This document shows positions 10,647 through 22,977 of a DNA stretch of 64,000 nt, one piece after another (within the stretch, counting starts at the first letter, position 1; the number at the start of each line of letters is the position of its first letter). The notes beneath the pieces are model-generated. The model searched no databases, was not told the DNA's origin, and saw nothing but the letters and a program-made list of their open reading frames with translations. Source of the stretch: Plasmodium relictum (lineage: Eukaryota > Apicomplexa > Aconoidasida > Haemosporida > Plasmodiidae); assembly GCF_900005765.1 (NCBI RefSeq), contig NC_041692.1, positions 2,108,001-2,172,000 on the forward strand, in the 5' to 3' direction. Made by a program: the position numbers and the translations under genes.

Positions 10647-13073
10647 ATGGATGTTTTCAAATTGAAAAAAATCTTATATAAATTTTTAGAAAATGAAAAT
10701 GAATTACAAATAAATTATGATACTAATGAAGATCAAGCATACTTTAAAGAGATAAAAGGAAGCTCAAAAAAAAATTCCAGTAATATATATAGGCCATATA
10801 ATTATGAATTAAATAGAACATTAGAAAAAAAGAAAGGATTCTTAGATATAGAAATGTCATCAAAATATGAGCTTTTTCGTTTCTTTAGTAAGTATTATTA
10901 TAATAAAGAATTTTTAGGAGAAAGAAAAAAAGAAATAAATAATAACAAAGTAGTATTAGGGGGATATACTTTTAAAACATATGGAGAAGTAAAAAATGAG
11001 ATAGAAATATTAGCATCAGCTCTTTATCAATTTGAAAATATTGAATATAATATTTTTGATGATAATGGAATATATAATAAATTAAAAATATTAGGAATTT
11101 GGTCAAAAAACAGAATAGAATGGTTCACTACTGATATGGCTTGCTCAGCTATTGATTTTGTAACTGTTCCAATTTATGATACAATGGGAATAAATTCAGT
11201 TAAGAATATTTTTAAAACAACAAGAATGAAAATATGTTGTATTGAAGCAGAAAAATTGGAATGCCTAATAAAATTAAAAGATGAGTTGAATGAATTAAAT
11301 ATATTAATTATTTATGATGAGTGGAGTTTAAAAGAAGATATAAAAGAAAAAGCTAATGAAGCTGGATATAAAGTATATTTTTATAAAGACTTAATTGATG
11401 AATATAAAAATAAGAACATCATTCCCCAGTATTATCATTACGATAAAACATTCCCTAATGGGAACAATAGAAATAATAGTAGTGAAAACAATAATAATGA
11501 TAATAATAAATTATCAAGAAATAAAAAGGACAAATATAGTTCTGATAATAATAGTGATACGGATAGCTTCAATCAAAAACAAAATAAGATAAGAAAAATT
11601 TCAAATGAAAATGAGGAAAATGAAAAAATGGATAATCGAAATAATAAAAAAGATATAAATGAAAATGAGGAAGAAGAAATTAGTGAAAAAAATAATAATT
11701 CTACTCAGAATAATATAGAAGAAACAGATACGAATTTAGTGAAAATAAAAAAAAACAAAGGCAATATAAATGATGTGTGTACAATAATATTCACTTCAGG
11801 TTCATCAGGCACTCCAAAGGGTGCTATGATAACACATTATAATTTTATTACATTTTTACAAAGTTATTTAATAGATGGCAATAGATTAGGATTAATGAAA
11901 TATGATGTTATTTTTAGTTATTTACCTTTAGCGCATGTATATGAGCGATTTATTGAATTTGCCGTATGTTTTTTTGGAGCAAAAATTGGATATTTTTCTG
12001 GAAATATAAAAGAATTGGTCAATGACATGAACGAATTGAAACCAACATTTTTAATAACTGTTCCTAGAATATTACAAAAAATTTATGATAATATTATGGA
12101 AGGTTTAAAAAATAGATCTTTTATAACAAGAATTCTAGTAAAAACAGCAATAAAAAATAAGAAAAATATTTATTTAAAAAATTCTAAGAAGTTTAGTCAC
12201 AAAGTTTATGATTTAATTTTACAACCAATTAGAAATAAATTCGGAGGAAATATAAGAACACAAGTAATGGGTTCTTCGTCAATGGATAAAAATAAGCTCA
12301 CTGAATTACAAATGATTTTTTCATCTCCTATATCGGAAGGATGGGGAATGACTGAAGTAGGTATTAGTTTTTTACAAAATCGATTTGACAGCACTAAGGG
12401 AACAATTGGTGGCCCTTTTTCTAATGTTGAATTTAAAGTTTCTAAGGTAGAAAATACAGAATATGATCCTAAGAATTATCCCAATAAAGGTGAGTTATAT
12501 ATTAGGGGAAGTGGTGTTATGGCTGGATATTTTCGAAACGAAGAACTGACTAAAAAGTCATTTGATGAAGATGGTTTTTTTTTAACAGGAGATGTTGTCG
12601 AGATAAATGAAAATAATAAATATGTTAGAATTATTGATAGAGCGAAAAATATTTTTAAATTAGCTCAAGGGGAATATATAGAACCGGAAAAATTAGAAAA
12701 TATATATTCAAATAGTTTTTATATAGAGAATATATTTGTTCATGGATATAGCTATGAAAATGAATTAGTTTCTATCATTGTCCCTAACCAGAACAGTGTC
12801 CTTGATTATGCTAAACGAAATAATCTGAATTTGCCTTATGAAGAACTACTAAAATCTGATGCTATTCATAAACTCTTTTTTGAAGAACTTTTAAATATTT
12901 CCAAAGTTAATAATCTGAATGGAATTGAAAAAATTCGTTTATTTCATTTAACGCATATTCCATTTACTGTAGATAATAAACAACTTACCCCAACACATAA
13001 AATTGTTAGAAATGTTATTTTAAAGGATTATGAAAACATTGTTAATGATTTGTACGAAAACAGAAAAAAATAA
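10647..13073 (+). CDS. ACS11: Acyl-CoA synthetase ACS11 (long-chain fatty acid CoA ligase)
   Basis: This 808-residue single-exon ANL-superfamily enzyme activates fatty acids to acyl-CoA through an acyl-adenylate. The AMP-binding P-loop IIFTSGSSGTPKGAMITH lies at about residue 380, followed by YLPLAHVYER, the adenine-binding GWGMTE at about 565, and the LTGDVV/DRAKNIFKLAQGEYIEPE hinge and C-terminal lid from about 645. The N-terminal part contains LGIWSKNRIEW and IDFVTVPIYDTMG. An Asn/Glu/Lys-rich insertion of about 110 residues (about 260-370) sits just before the P-loop and is absent from most homologues, as is common in Plasmodium. The adjacent NSM and PK2 genes identify it as the ACS11 orthologue (PF3D7_1238800, from memory). 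Substrate preference cannot be read from the sequence. Confidence 0.92.
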   Translation: MDVFKLKKILYKFLENENELQINYDTNEDQAYFKEIKGSSKKNSSNIYRPYNYELNRTLEKKKGFLDIEMSSKYELFRFFSKYYYNKEFLGERKKEINNNKVVLGGYTFKTYGEVKNEIEILASALYQFENIEYNIFDDNGIYNKLKILGIWSKNRIEWFTTDMACSAIDFVTVPIYDTMGINSVKNIFKTTRMKICCIEAEKLECLIKLKDELNELNILIIYDEWSLKEDIKEKANEAGYKVYFYKDLIDEYKNKNIIPQYYHYDKTFPNGNNRNNSSENNNNDNNKLSRNKKDKYSSDNNSDTDSFNQKQNKIRKISNENEENEKMDNRNNKKDINENEEEEISEKNNNSTQNNIEETDTNLVKIKKNKGNINDVCTIIFTSGSSGTPKGAMITHYNFITFLQSYLIDGNRLGLMKYDVIFSYLPLAHVYERFIEFAVCFFGAKIGYFSGNIKELVNDMNELKPTFLITVPRILQKIYDNIMEGLKNRSFITRILVKTAIKNKKNIYLKNSKKFSHKVYDLILQPIRNKFGGNIRTQVMGSSSMDKNKLTELQMIFSSPISEGWGMTEVGISFLQNRFDSTKGTIGGPFSNVEFKVSKVENTEYDPKNYPNKGELYIRGSGVMAGYFRNEELTKKSFDEDGFFLTGDVVEINENNKYVRIIDRAKNIFKLAQGEYIEPEKLENIYSNSFYIENIFVHGYSYENELVSIIVPNQNSVLDYAKRNNLNLPYEELLKSDAIHKLFFEELLNISKVNNLNGIEKIRLFHLTHIPFTVDNKQLTPTHKIVRNVILKDYENIVNDLYENRKK

Positions 13074-15508
13074 TTTATTTGTAATTTTTTTTTTTTATTT
13101 GGTATTTTCCCCACATATACTATTATACATATATATATATACATGTATTGTTATTTCACTTTTATTTTAATAATCATTACATTTTTTTTTTTTTAATTAA
13201 AAAAAAGAGAAAAGAAAAGAAGACTTTTTATATTAAAAAATGTTACTTATTTAATTTTTTATTTAAATGCATACGCTTGTCATTTCAATGTTAACTTTAT
13301 TTAAATATATAAAATGTTAAATTCAGCAACTTAATAATTTTGTGACAAAATGCAATTTTTTTTTTTTTTTTTAATTTTTATTTTAACATATATTTTTGTA
13401 TCTAGAAAAATATGTATCGTTTTTTTTATTTATTCGTTAAATTTTATGCATTACGAGGGCCAATAAGTAGCACAAAGCTTTGCTGTAAGATTATCATATT
13501 GTCTTAAAAGGATTTATTACATTGAGCAAAACTTTATTATAAAGTAATATATGTTTAAAAAAAAATTTGTAAATATATTTGTTTTAAACTTTAATAAAAT
13601 TTACATGAGAAATAACAAGATTGAACTAAATAAAAACAAAAAAAAATTACTAATACATGTTCATGCTATAGTAACGAAAAAATAAAATAATGAAGTAATA
13701 AAAAAATAGAATCTTTATTACCTACTTATGGAAAAAAATAAATACGCTTTAATTTTTTTTTTTTTTTTTCTAACTAAATTTTTTTTTCTTAGTTTTCGGA
13801 TGCTATTCTCATCAATGCATGATGCACTTTTTAAAATGATACACAAAAATATGTAAAATTAATATATTAATAGGAAGAAAAATCATATTAAAGGATAATA
13901 TAAAAAATATTCTCATAAATATATTTTTTATTTCAACATGTTCTAGAACGCAAAGATTTATTCTTGTTTTAAAAAACAATTTTTCCTTTTTCTTTAACTT
14001 AATAGAAATTAATAATTCTTTGTACTTATCGAAATTATTTGAAGAAAACTAAATGCTGAATTAGACCATTATGTATTTATATAAAAAAGTCTTTAAATTA
14101 AGTAGAATTATTAATATTAATTTATATATATATAAATTTTGTTTTGTAAAAATATAAAAAGAGATAAAAGTATATTAAAATTTTAAAACAATAAAAATTG
14201 CATAAAAAAAAATGATATTTTTTTTAAACATGAAAATTAGCTATTATAGCTGTATATTTAAAAAATAAAAATAAAAAGTAAAAATATAAATGCATGACTT
14301 CAAGTTTGAATTAAATATATTTTTCCTAATTTTTTTTAATTAAAGCAATGTTAGAAAAAAAAAAAATATGACATCTTAAATCTGGACAATTCTATAAATA
14401 CATAATAAAACGTATTTTTTTTTTTTTTTTTCATTTATAAAATTTCATTAAAGTGCTAAATTATCCAAGAATTTTCAAATACTTATAATTTTATATAACG
14501 GATATATTTATATATATGTATATGTATACATTATTTTAATTATATATGAAAAAAAAAAAATCATAAAAACAAAAAAGAAATATAAATTTTTACCATATTT
14601 TAAGTTTTGCAGCTATGTTAATTAAAATATCCAATTTAAATAACTTAGTTCTTGAACAGAAATATATAATAATACTTCCCATAAATTTACGAAACACACT
14701 TTTTTTCTTTTATTTTTTAGTTTTTACTGATAAATAATTTTATGAAATTTATTGTCTTCATTAATATTAAACGTTAAAGTATATTTAGTAAACCTAATTT
14801 CTTAGTGTAATGGTCATTTAAAAGCATACTAAAAATCTTTATTTTTAATATGGTTTGCTTCTTTATTAGATAAATAAACATTTTAATAATAAATAATTAT
14901 TATTTATTTCCGTTTATGTAAGATTCGAATAAATTAAAATTCATATATTATCAATATTATAAAAAATAATTTTTGTTATTATTTCCAAAATTTAAATTTT
15001 GTAATTCGTATGCATTCTTAGTAAATATATTAAATTAAATACAAATAACATAATTTTTTTTTTACTGAAAAATCTAAAAAAAGAAATAAAAAAAAAAAAA
15101 ATTTTATTTATTTCATTTTAAAAATTTGTAAAAATTATGTTTTTAGTTATTATAGCATAATAAAAAGTACTTCATATATTCATATATATATATATTTATA
15201 TTTATATTTTTCCTTTTCATAATTTAGATTATTTTTAATTTAAATATTCTTTTGAATAATGAAAATCATAAAAAAAGGAAAAATATTTTAATAAATCATT
15301 TATTATTTATCTATAATTTTTTTTTCTTGCATTTTTTACCTTAATGATTGATATATATATATATATATTTCCATATTTTATATTTTATGACTATTTTTTT
15401 TTTTCTAGAAACAATCTAGAATATATGTTTATATATTTTGCAATATAAAATATGAAATCGGATTTTTGAATTAATTTTTCAAATGCTTTATATATTATAA
15501 ATATAATT
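13074..15508. other. Convergent 3' intergenic region, ACS11 to PK2
   Basis: 2.4 kb between convergent stop codons. It is A+T-rich with T tracts (13356-13372, 13750-13769, 14415-14431). A locally GC-richer patch at about 13450-13500 contains the perfect palindrome CAAAGCTTTG (13473-13482). Another patch at 13810-13830 contains ATGCATGATGCAC. No open frame or recognised RNA gene. Confidence 0.55.
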
Positions 15509-17029
15509 TTAAATTAATTCTTTATTCTTTCTTTTTAATTGATTATATGATATTAATGATGAAGAGCGATTTGGAACGGGGTAATTCCCATGCAATACAA
15601 CAGTTTCATATCCATTAGAATTTGAAAGACATACATCATAATCTTTTCTATTCAAAGAAATAGAACCAATACTACTTTTATTTTTAATAATTTTATCTGA
15701 ATATTTGTCATCAATTTTTAGCATTGTATCATAATATTTTTTATGATTTTTGTAATTACTTTTACTATTTTTGCGTGAAATGGAATTATTATTATAATTA
15801 TTATTATCATTATTTTCAATATTATAATGTTTACATTTTTTACATAAATCCTGTTCAGCTACTTTTTGAATAATACTTTCTTTATTTTTAAGTTCATTAA
15901 CATTTGCCGTTATATGCATGTCGGTAAATTTGGGCAAGAACCATGGGTGCCCTAATGCTTGTAAAGCAGTACATCTATCATCTGGATTTTTGCTACACAT
16001 CCACAATATAATCTCTTTTACACTATCGGATTTATTTACCCAATGTTTTGTGTTAAAGCTTATATGGCATCTCATATTTTTTTTAAAAATTTCTTTTACA
16101 TTATTTCCTCTGAAAGGAGGATAACCACAAAGTATATTAAATAAAATAACACCTAAACTAAATATATCAACTTTTGTTCCATAAGAGGCATATTTCAAAA
16201 TTTCAGGAGCAACATAACCTGGAGATCCACATCTCATATTCATTGAAGGACTATTTAAGAATGAAGCTAATCCAAAGTCTATTATTTTTAAAGAGCTTGG
16301 ATCGTTTGGATTTTCAAGCATTAAATTTTCCATTTTCAAATCTCTATGTACAACTCCATTAGAATGAAGAGCTTCTAAAGCTATTAAAATTCTTTTAATT
16401 GCTTTTTTTGCAATTTGCTCTGGATAAGCCCCATTATTATTAAGATATTCAAATAATTCTCCACCCTTTAAATATTCTAAAACTAAATAAACATATCCTT
16501 CTTGTTCATATGCTGAAATTAACTTTATTATATATTTATGCATAACTTTTCTTAAGACTTCTATTTCAGTATATACATTAGATTCCTTAACTTTAGATTT
16601 ATCTACTTCTTTAACTACTACCCTATTACCATATAGTATATTTGTACCTATATATGCTGTAGAAAAGCTTCCTTTTCCTATTTTTTTATTTAAAACATAT
16701 ACATTCTTAAATCCTAAAATAGGAAAACCAAGCATATTAAAAAATTGACTCATTTCGTTATATTCTTCTTTACTTCTGCATTGAAACTGGTATTCTTCAT
16801 TTGATGTAATTATGTGAACACAAGGTCCTATTTCTGTAATATTATTAATTATTCTACACCCTTTCAAAGGTACAGTAAACTCTGGCTTTTCTTGATAAAA
16901 AGAAGTCCAACATAATAAATATGGATTTTTTTTTTCATCATATATTAATGACACATGTGATGCAGCACCAGTTGCTAACGGAAATTCTATCCTTTTCCCT
17001 TTAAACAATTGATGATATCTTTTTTCCAT
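15509..17029 (-). CDS. PK2: Protein kinase 2 (CaM-kinase-like Ser/Thr kinase)
   Basis: This 506-residue protein carries a complete Ser/Thr kinase domain at about residues 111-370. The Gly-rich loop is IGKGSFSTAY (117-126), the ATP-anchoring lysine is Lys140 (VVVKEV), the catalytic loop is HRDLKMEN (228-235), the Mg-binding DFG is 251-253 and the APE is 274-276. All key residues are intact, so it should be active. The first 100 residues have the strand-rich pattern of a pleckstrin-homology domain. As I recall, P. falciparum PK2 (PF3D7_1238900, about 508 residues) is reported to have such a domain and to act in merozoite invasion. The C-terminal 130 residues are basic and Asn/Ser-rich. Calmodulin binding is reported for the family, but no clear IQ motif is visible. 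Single exon, first ATG. Confidence 0.93.
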   Translation of the reverse strand: MEKRYHQLFKGKRIEFPLATGAASHVSLIYDEKKNPYLLCWTSFYQEKPEFTVPLKGCRIINNITEIGPCVHIITSNEEYQFQCRSKEEYNEMSQFFNMLGFPILGFKNVYVLNKKIGKGSFSTAYIGTNILYGNRVVVKEVDKSKVKESNVYTEIEVLRKVMHKYIIKLISAYEQEGYVYLVLEYLKGGELFEYLNNNGAYPEQIAKKAIKRILIALEALHSNGVVHRDLKMENLMLENPNDPSSLKIIDFGLASFLNSPSMNMRCGSPGYVAPEILKYASYGTKVDIFSLGVILFNILCGYPPFRGNNVKEIFKKNMRCHISFNTKHWVNKSDSVKEIILWMCSKNPDDRCTALQALGHPWFLPKFTDMHITANVNELKNKESIIQKVAEQDLCKKCKHYNIENNDNNNYNNNSISRKNSKSNYKNHKKYYDTMLKIDDKYSDKIIKNKSSIGSISLNRKDYDVCLSNSNGYETVVLHGNYPVPNRSSSLISYNQLKRKNKELI

Positions 17030-20000
17030 ATTTTATAAAACAAAATATATAATCTTAACAATCTAAAATAAACATGTATATAAATAAGTTTTTTTACATT
17101 ATATAATTTTTTATAAACATAAGAAATATGTGGAGGAACCCAAATTTTTAAGAATAAAAAAAAAAAAGTAATGTATTGTAATTTATAAATGTTAAAATAT
17201 AGAAAAAAAAAAAAAAAAATCAGTCAAATTAAAATAACCCATATAAAATATAAATTACCTATACAATCAGAAGTAATCTTTAAAATTAATTCGTAAAGGA
17301 TGACAATTATTTAAAATTAAAACATGTTAAAAACAAAAAAAAAAAAAAAATAAAAGACAAAAAAAAATATATATATATTAATACAAGAAAAGTCCTATAA
17401 ACATTATAAAATAATATAAAGTTAGTAATCAAATGATACTAATAAATAATCTATATAATAACATAAATATTTAAAAACAAAGATAAAAAAAAAAATGTGC
17501 TAGTTTTTAATTTTTTTATATTAAACAAATAATGTAGATATTAAAATAAGCCAAATTAATTAATAACTAAAAAAAAAGAAGCAAAAAAAAATTTATATAT
17601 AAGCATTATATATAAAACTTTTTTTATACTATCTTATTATATAATAATATCATGAAAAAGTCTATAGTTCCTTAATTTAATCATATAATTCTGGCATCTT
17701 GATAAAATTAACAAATGGAAATCTTTAGTAAATTTATATTATTCATTTTTTCAAAACTATATTATGCTTACTATATACTGTAAATTATTCATAATAAATA
17801 AAGATTTTATGTTCTCCAAAATTATATGTATTTTATTCTTTTGTTTAGTCTAGTTATTTTATTTTTTTTTCTTTTTCTTTTTCTTTTTCTTTTTTTTATT
17901 ATATATATATAAAGATTTAAAATATATACAGATATAAATTTGTTTTCATAAAATGTTTTTTTTTAATTCACAAAAAATGTATTTAAGTAATAAATGTTTA
18001 ACTTTAAAAAGTAATACACTTATATTCTTAAAAATTTATATATAGAAGTGCAATTTGAAGCATCAAGCCATTTAAAAATAGAAAAAAAGGGAAAATTCAC
18101 ATATGTAAACAAAATTATTACAGCATTTTTCTTAAAATTATAAATTCGAATTTTTAATATAACAAAAAAAAAGTAAAATAAAAAAAAATAAAAAAAAACA
18201 AAGGATATGTATTTTTAGGAAATTCAATTATAAAATTTAAAATTAATAAATAATCCAAATAATATCATTAAAAATATAATTAAGTTATAAAAAAAAAAAA
18301 AAACTACACAAAAAAGGGATGCATAGAATTATTAATAAATGCATTAATAATTTTATATTTTAAAGCTGTTGTTCATAAGAAAAAAAAAAGCCTATCTTTT
18401 TTAATAAATTTTCATTTTAGAAATAAAAAATTTTATATATGATTAAGTCAAATAATGTAGAATGAAAAAAAAATTGTGTTGTCAGAAAATTTTTGGTTTT
18501 TTTTTTTTTTTTGCACTTCTTAAATAATTTTTTTTATAACTAATAAAAAAATATAAAAGTACATAACTCTTTGTTACCTCATCATTGGCAAATTATCTAG
18601 TGTATTTTATCTTCTTAATTGTAAAAGAAAATTAATTTTATGAAAAAAAATTATGAACCTTAAAAAAATTATGATATTAAAAGAAAACAATTATGTATTA
18701 CAAAATAAAAAAAACTTTGAATGTACACCGATTAAATCAATTTCCATTAACATAAAAATTCATTAAGTACAATAGCTAATTCAAGTGAATTCCATTCGCT
18801 TAGAAACACAGAAACAGAAAAAAAAAAAAAAATAGCGATTTTTAAATAATTATATATGTTGATTATGTAAAAATTATATGATAAAATAAGTTTACCTTAC
18901 CATTAAATACAAAAAAAAAAAAATTATATAGAACAAATATACTCTATGAGTTTGTCATGCACACATAATAGCTAACCTAATTTTTTTTCCTTTTTTTTAT
19001 TATCTAGGAACTTTCATTATCTTTTATTTTTATATATGTTATATAATTGCATGTCAATAAATATTTTTTTTGTGTAAATTAAATATTTTTTTGCATACAG
19101 AACACACCAAATAAAATGCATCAAATACAAGAGAATTTTTTGTAGGGCCTATTTTAAAGTAAAAAATACATTTAAATCAATATAAAATTAAAGTAATAGT
19201 GATTCAACAAATTTTTGTATATTTAATTGATCACTTTATATTTTATTATGTTATTCTTTATTCTCCATGATAAAATTAGGCATATTATTTTTTTTTGTTT
19301 TTGTTTTATTTCGAGTTCTATTAATAGTGAAAAATTAGTGGAAAATACATGTGGAAGCCGGAGTTTAATGTATAATGAATAATTTCTAACTTTATGTGAA
19401 TTAAACTCTCTATACATTAAAAAAATTGAAATCTTATTATTAATAAGAAATAGAAAGTTAACACATCAAAATACATTTGTAATATATAATGCATAAAAAA
19501 AAAGTTTATTGTTACAAAAAATTACAAAATAAAATAGTTTCATTCTATAAAATAAACAATTGAAAATAATAAAAAGAACAAATATTTAAAAATATAAAAG
19601 TAACATAAAACTCTCTTTTTAATTTTGAACTAATTAATTCAAATTAGCTACTTTTTAATAATTTTTATTAATAAGAAATAACTGCTTTTGTTATATCAGA
19701 TGAAATTCAAGTTCATTATGTATTTAAAAAAAATAAACTATCTTATAAATATTATATAAAAGCTCATGCTTTGTAAAAAAAAAAATTTATGCTACTTTTG
19801 TATTTTATAAAAAAAGAAAAGGTGTATATATATTTTTAAACTAAAATTCAAAAATAATTCTACACATTTATAACAAATCATAATAATTAATTTAAAAATA
19901 AAAATATAATTTAAATTTAAAAAATTTTATTTAAATATATAATTTTATTAGGTTTTTTTCTACAAAAAAAAAAAAAAAAAAAAAAAATTGTAATTTCATA

Positions 20001-20047
20001 TAATTTAATTTAAACATTTATTTTGAATTTTAAATTTTGAACTGTTT
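17030..20047. other. Intergenic region between PK2 and the HD phosphohydrolase gene
   Basis: 3.0 kb between two - strand genes, holding the PK2 promoter and the 3' end of the HD gene. It contains A tracts (17203-17219, 18288-18303, 19963-19987), a CTTTTT repeat at 17871-17898 and a T tract at 18498-18512. A 64-codon - strand frame at 19223-19417 has no recognisable product. Confidence 0.55.
17871..17898. repeat. CTTTTT hexanucleotide repeat
   Basis: About four tandem copies of CTTTTT ending in a T run, in the PK2 upstream region. Confidence 0.8.
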
Positions 20048-22351
20048 TTATTTAAATTTATCTTTTTTTCTATGAAAAGGAGAGGCTTTTGAAAAAACTT
20101 CATTAGATATAAACTTTAGATGAGCTTCCTTAGCTAAATGAGCTACTTTTTTATTTTTACAGTACAATCTTACGTTACATTCCTCAAAATATCTTGGATG
20201 CGTTCCCCTATATTCCTTATGTGCTATAAATGCTTCTTCTTCATTATCTGAACTATAAAAATAAACATAATCAAGAGGATCATTTGCCCCCATTCCATAA
20301 TTCAAATAATTCCAATCAATGATTATATCATCGGGGTTCAATCCATGGGAGTAGCGAGCAATTTTTTCTTCGGTTGTTACTTTTTTTAAATATTGAATTA
20401 ATTCTGGTTCCGTTATATTAATTTCTGAAATGTATTTATATACATAATCTGAATTTCTATCGTATATAACAGAATTAATTAGATTTAAGGAATTTTTAAC
20501 ATTTTCATCGTATTTAAATGTTTTCTCCATTTTTTTAATATCATGTATTATTGAAGAATCTGTTAAATTAAGAAATGAATCCAAATCATCTAAACATTGG
20601 GACCATCTAAAGATATCATCAGCTAAACGAAATCCATCACATAACATAAATTCCATAGCTCTAACTTTTCTATGAGTGTATACTTGTTTAAATAAAGAAA
20701 ATCTGTTCATGTAAACCGTCCAAACTGGGTGAATTTCTTTAACATTATATGTTATACAACCATTAATAGCTGCACTTTGACATATTAAACGGCTACAATT
20801 TAATGATGGAAGAGTTCCATTGGGTGGAGCAATTGTTGAATCTCTCTGTAAGTAATCGAATTTATCAGTATCTAAACCATTTCTATTATTACATATAATA
20901 TCATATGAAGCCTCTATTAAAGAGTCTATAGGATCTAGGCCTAAAAATTTTTTGTAATATTGTGGCCCTACTATTAATTTCTTTATTATTTTTACATCAC
21001 TAGCATCTAATACTTCATCTTGATCTATTAAATTTTCAATAATGTGTTCAGCAATTTTTTGAGACATAGCAGCATGGTCCCATTTATGTTCTGTGTCTCT
21101 TTTTTTGTAATTAATGAAATAACTTTCAAAAGTATGACTAAATGGGCCATGACCTAAATCGTGGCATAATCCAGCAATTTGTACACAACGAAGCATTCTA
21201 TTTAATTCTCCATGATGTGGAGACAAATTTGATCGGTTACATAAGTGCGTAAAATATTTTCCTGATAAAAACCCAACTCCTAAACTATGTTCAAATCTAG
21301 TATGTGTAGCTCCCGGATACACATATTGACAAGCTCCAAGTTGAGATAAATTTCTTAATCTTTGAAAAAATGGATTATCTATAATATTTTTAAAAGTCCA
21401 TTTATCAAATTCAATAAATTGATGAATTTTATCACATATAGTTTTATAGTTTCTTTTATTAATATTATAATTATTTTTGTTGTGCTGATTAAAAATATTG
21501 TTACAAAAAATTCTTTTTTTTTTTATTCTTGTTATAAAATTAACAATCATAATAAATTCATAATATGAAATGTTCATTTCGTTTTTTATGAACTCAAATT
21601 TTCTTGATTCTATTACTTGTTTTAATGATTCTATACTTTTTATATTAAATAATTCAAATTTTTCCAACAAATGTCCCAAATTTAAATAAATGCACATTAG
21701 TGAAATATCATTTGTTTCAATAATGCTATATATATAATTTATTAGTTTTTCTTTATTGTTATTTGTAATAGGAAATAAACTTATAGCATCTAAGTTTATG
21801 AATATATCGAAATAGGCATATGTAATATTACTATAACTTTTATTTTCTTCTCTTATTTTTTCATAACACTCATTCATCTCTTTTATCTCTATATCGTTTC
21901 TTTGCCCCAAATTCATTATTCTGTTATTTTCAATTATGTCTTTAGATACATGATTGTTATTTAACTTTTCCTGTAAATCACTATAATTATTAGAATCCCC
22001 GTTACTCATTTTATTTTTTATATCATATATATTATCATCGTAAGAGTTTAGTTTGTTATCATTTTCTTTTTTTAATTTATTATTGATATTATTATTAATC
22101 TGGAAGATTTTTTTATAAGTGTTAACTTTTATATTTAATTTATTATTTATATCGGCTTTTTCAAAGGAACTTTCATCGTAATTTGTAAATTTAAAAAAAG
22201 TCACTGTAATTATTAAATCATATATTGTTTTTATATTTTTTAATTTTAAAAATTGTAATATTTTATTTTTATTTTCCACTGATATATTTTGTAAAATGAA
22301 TTCCGCACAGGAATTTTTTTTTATATGATTAATTTCAAATTTCATATCCAT
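20048..22351 (-). CDS. HD-domain phosphohydrolase, SAMHD1/dGTPase-like
   Basis: This 767-residue protein has an HD metal-dependent phosphohydrolase domain of the SAMHD1/dNTP triphosphohydrolase type. It carries GATHTRFEHSLGVGFL (Arg352, His355), GLCHDLGHGPFSHTFE (His397-Asp398, His401) and LDTDKFDYLQRDS (Asp496). These match human SAMHD1 His167, His206-Asp207 and Asp311 by motif. The metal ligands are all present, so a dNTPase-like activity is plausible, but substrate and tetramer control are not shown by sequence. The first 300 residues are lineage-specific, Asn/Ile/Lys-rich and low in complexity, with no clear SAM domain. The conserved core begins at about residue 308 (HQFIEFDKWTFKNI). Single exon. 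It is divergent from the uL23m gene, sharing a 2.3-kb upstream region. Confidence 0.88.
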   Translation of the reverse strand: MDMKFEINHIKKNSCAEFILQNISVENKNKILQFLKLKNIKTIYDLIITVTFFKFTNYDESSFEKADINNKLNIKVNTYKKIFQINNNINNKLKKENDNKLNSYDDNIYDIKNKMSNGDSNNYSDLQEKLNNNHVSKDIIENNRIMNLGQRNDIEIKEMNECYEKIREENKSYSNITYAYFDIFINLDAISLFPITNNNKEKLINYIYSIIETNDISLMCIYLNLGHLLEKFELFNIKSIESLKQVIESRKFEFIKNEMNISYYEFIMIVNFITRIKKKRIFCNNIFNQHNKNNYNINKRNYKTICDKIHQFIEFDKWTFKNIIDNPFFQRLRNLSQLGACQYVYPGATHTRFEHSLGVGFLSGKYFTHLCNRSNLSPHHGELNRMLRCVQIAGLCHDLGHGPFSHTFESYFINYKKRDTEHKWDHAAMSQKIAEHIIENLIDQDEVLDASDVKIIKKLIVGPQYYKKFLGLDPIDSLIEASYDIICNNRNGLDTDKFDYLQRDSTIAPPNGTLPSLNCSRLICQSAAINGCITYNVKEIHPVWTVYMNRFSLFKQVYTHRKVRAMEFMLCDGFRLADDIFRWSQCLDDLDSFLNLTDSSIIHDIKKMEKTFKYDENVKNSLNLINSVIYDRNSDYVYKYISEINITEPELIQYLKKVTTEEKIARYSHGLNPDDIIIDWNYLNYGMGANDPLDYVYFYSSDNEEEAFIAHKEYRGTHPRYFEECNVRLYCKNKKVAHLAKEAHLKFISNEVFSKASPFHRKKDKFK

Positions 22352-22884
22352 ACTTATATTCTTACATATATTTTAAATGATATGGTTATATGTAAACGTG
22401 ATTATTACAATATCTTAAAAATTAAAATATATTTTCAATTAAAATAAAAAAAAACTAAAAACAAAAAAATTCTATGTATTTTAAAAATAAAAGTGTAAAA
22501 ATGTATTATGTAAATGTTATGTACATATTTGATAATTTAAATTAAAATTGTATAGATAATAAAAAATAAAATAAAATAATTTCATTATTAAAACAAAAAT
22601 TATAGAAATGAAAAAGAGGAAAATTAAGTATTTAATTATTGTATTAATAATTTATAAAAAATTATAATGTTATATTGACTCGAAAGTAAAAGTTGTATTT
22701 CTGTTAAAGGTATTAATAGAAATGAAAGAACATAAAAAAAAAAAAATGAAATCTACCAAAAAAAAAAATTAAAAATAAAAAAGTTTTTATAAATAAAAAA
22801 TTTACATATTTTTTTTTGCTTTTTTCTTTTTTATTTCTTTTTCTTTTTTTCTTTTTTTTTTTTTTTATCCTTTCTTTTTTTTTT

Positions 22885-22977
<93 letters not shown>

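Noticed and set aside
13450-13500. GC-richer patch with palindrome CAAAGCTTTG, considered as a small RNA gene
   Set aside because: No tRNA cloverleaf, snRNA or snoRNA box pattern could be drawn. It lies in a convergent 3' region and may be UTR sequence.
19223-19417. 64-residue - strand open frame in the PK2 upstream region
   Set aside because: Its composition is less biased than most noise frames, but there is no recognisable domain, no flanking exon with good splice sites and no length support. It may be an upstream frame in a PK2 5' leader.
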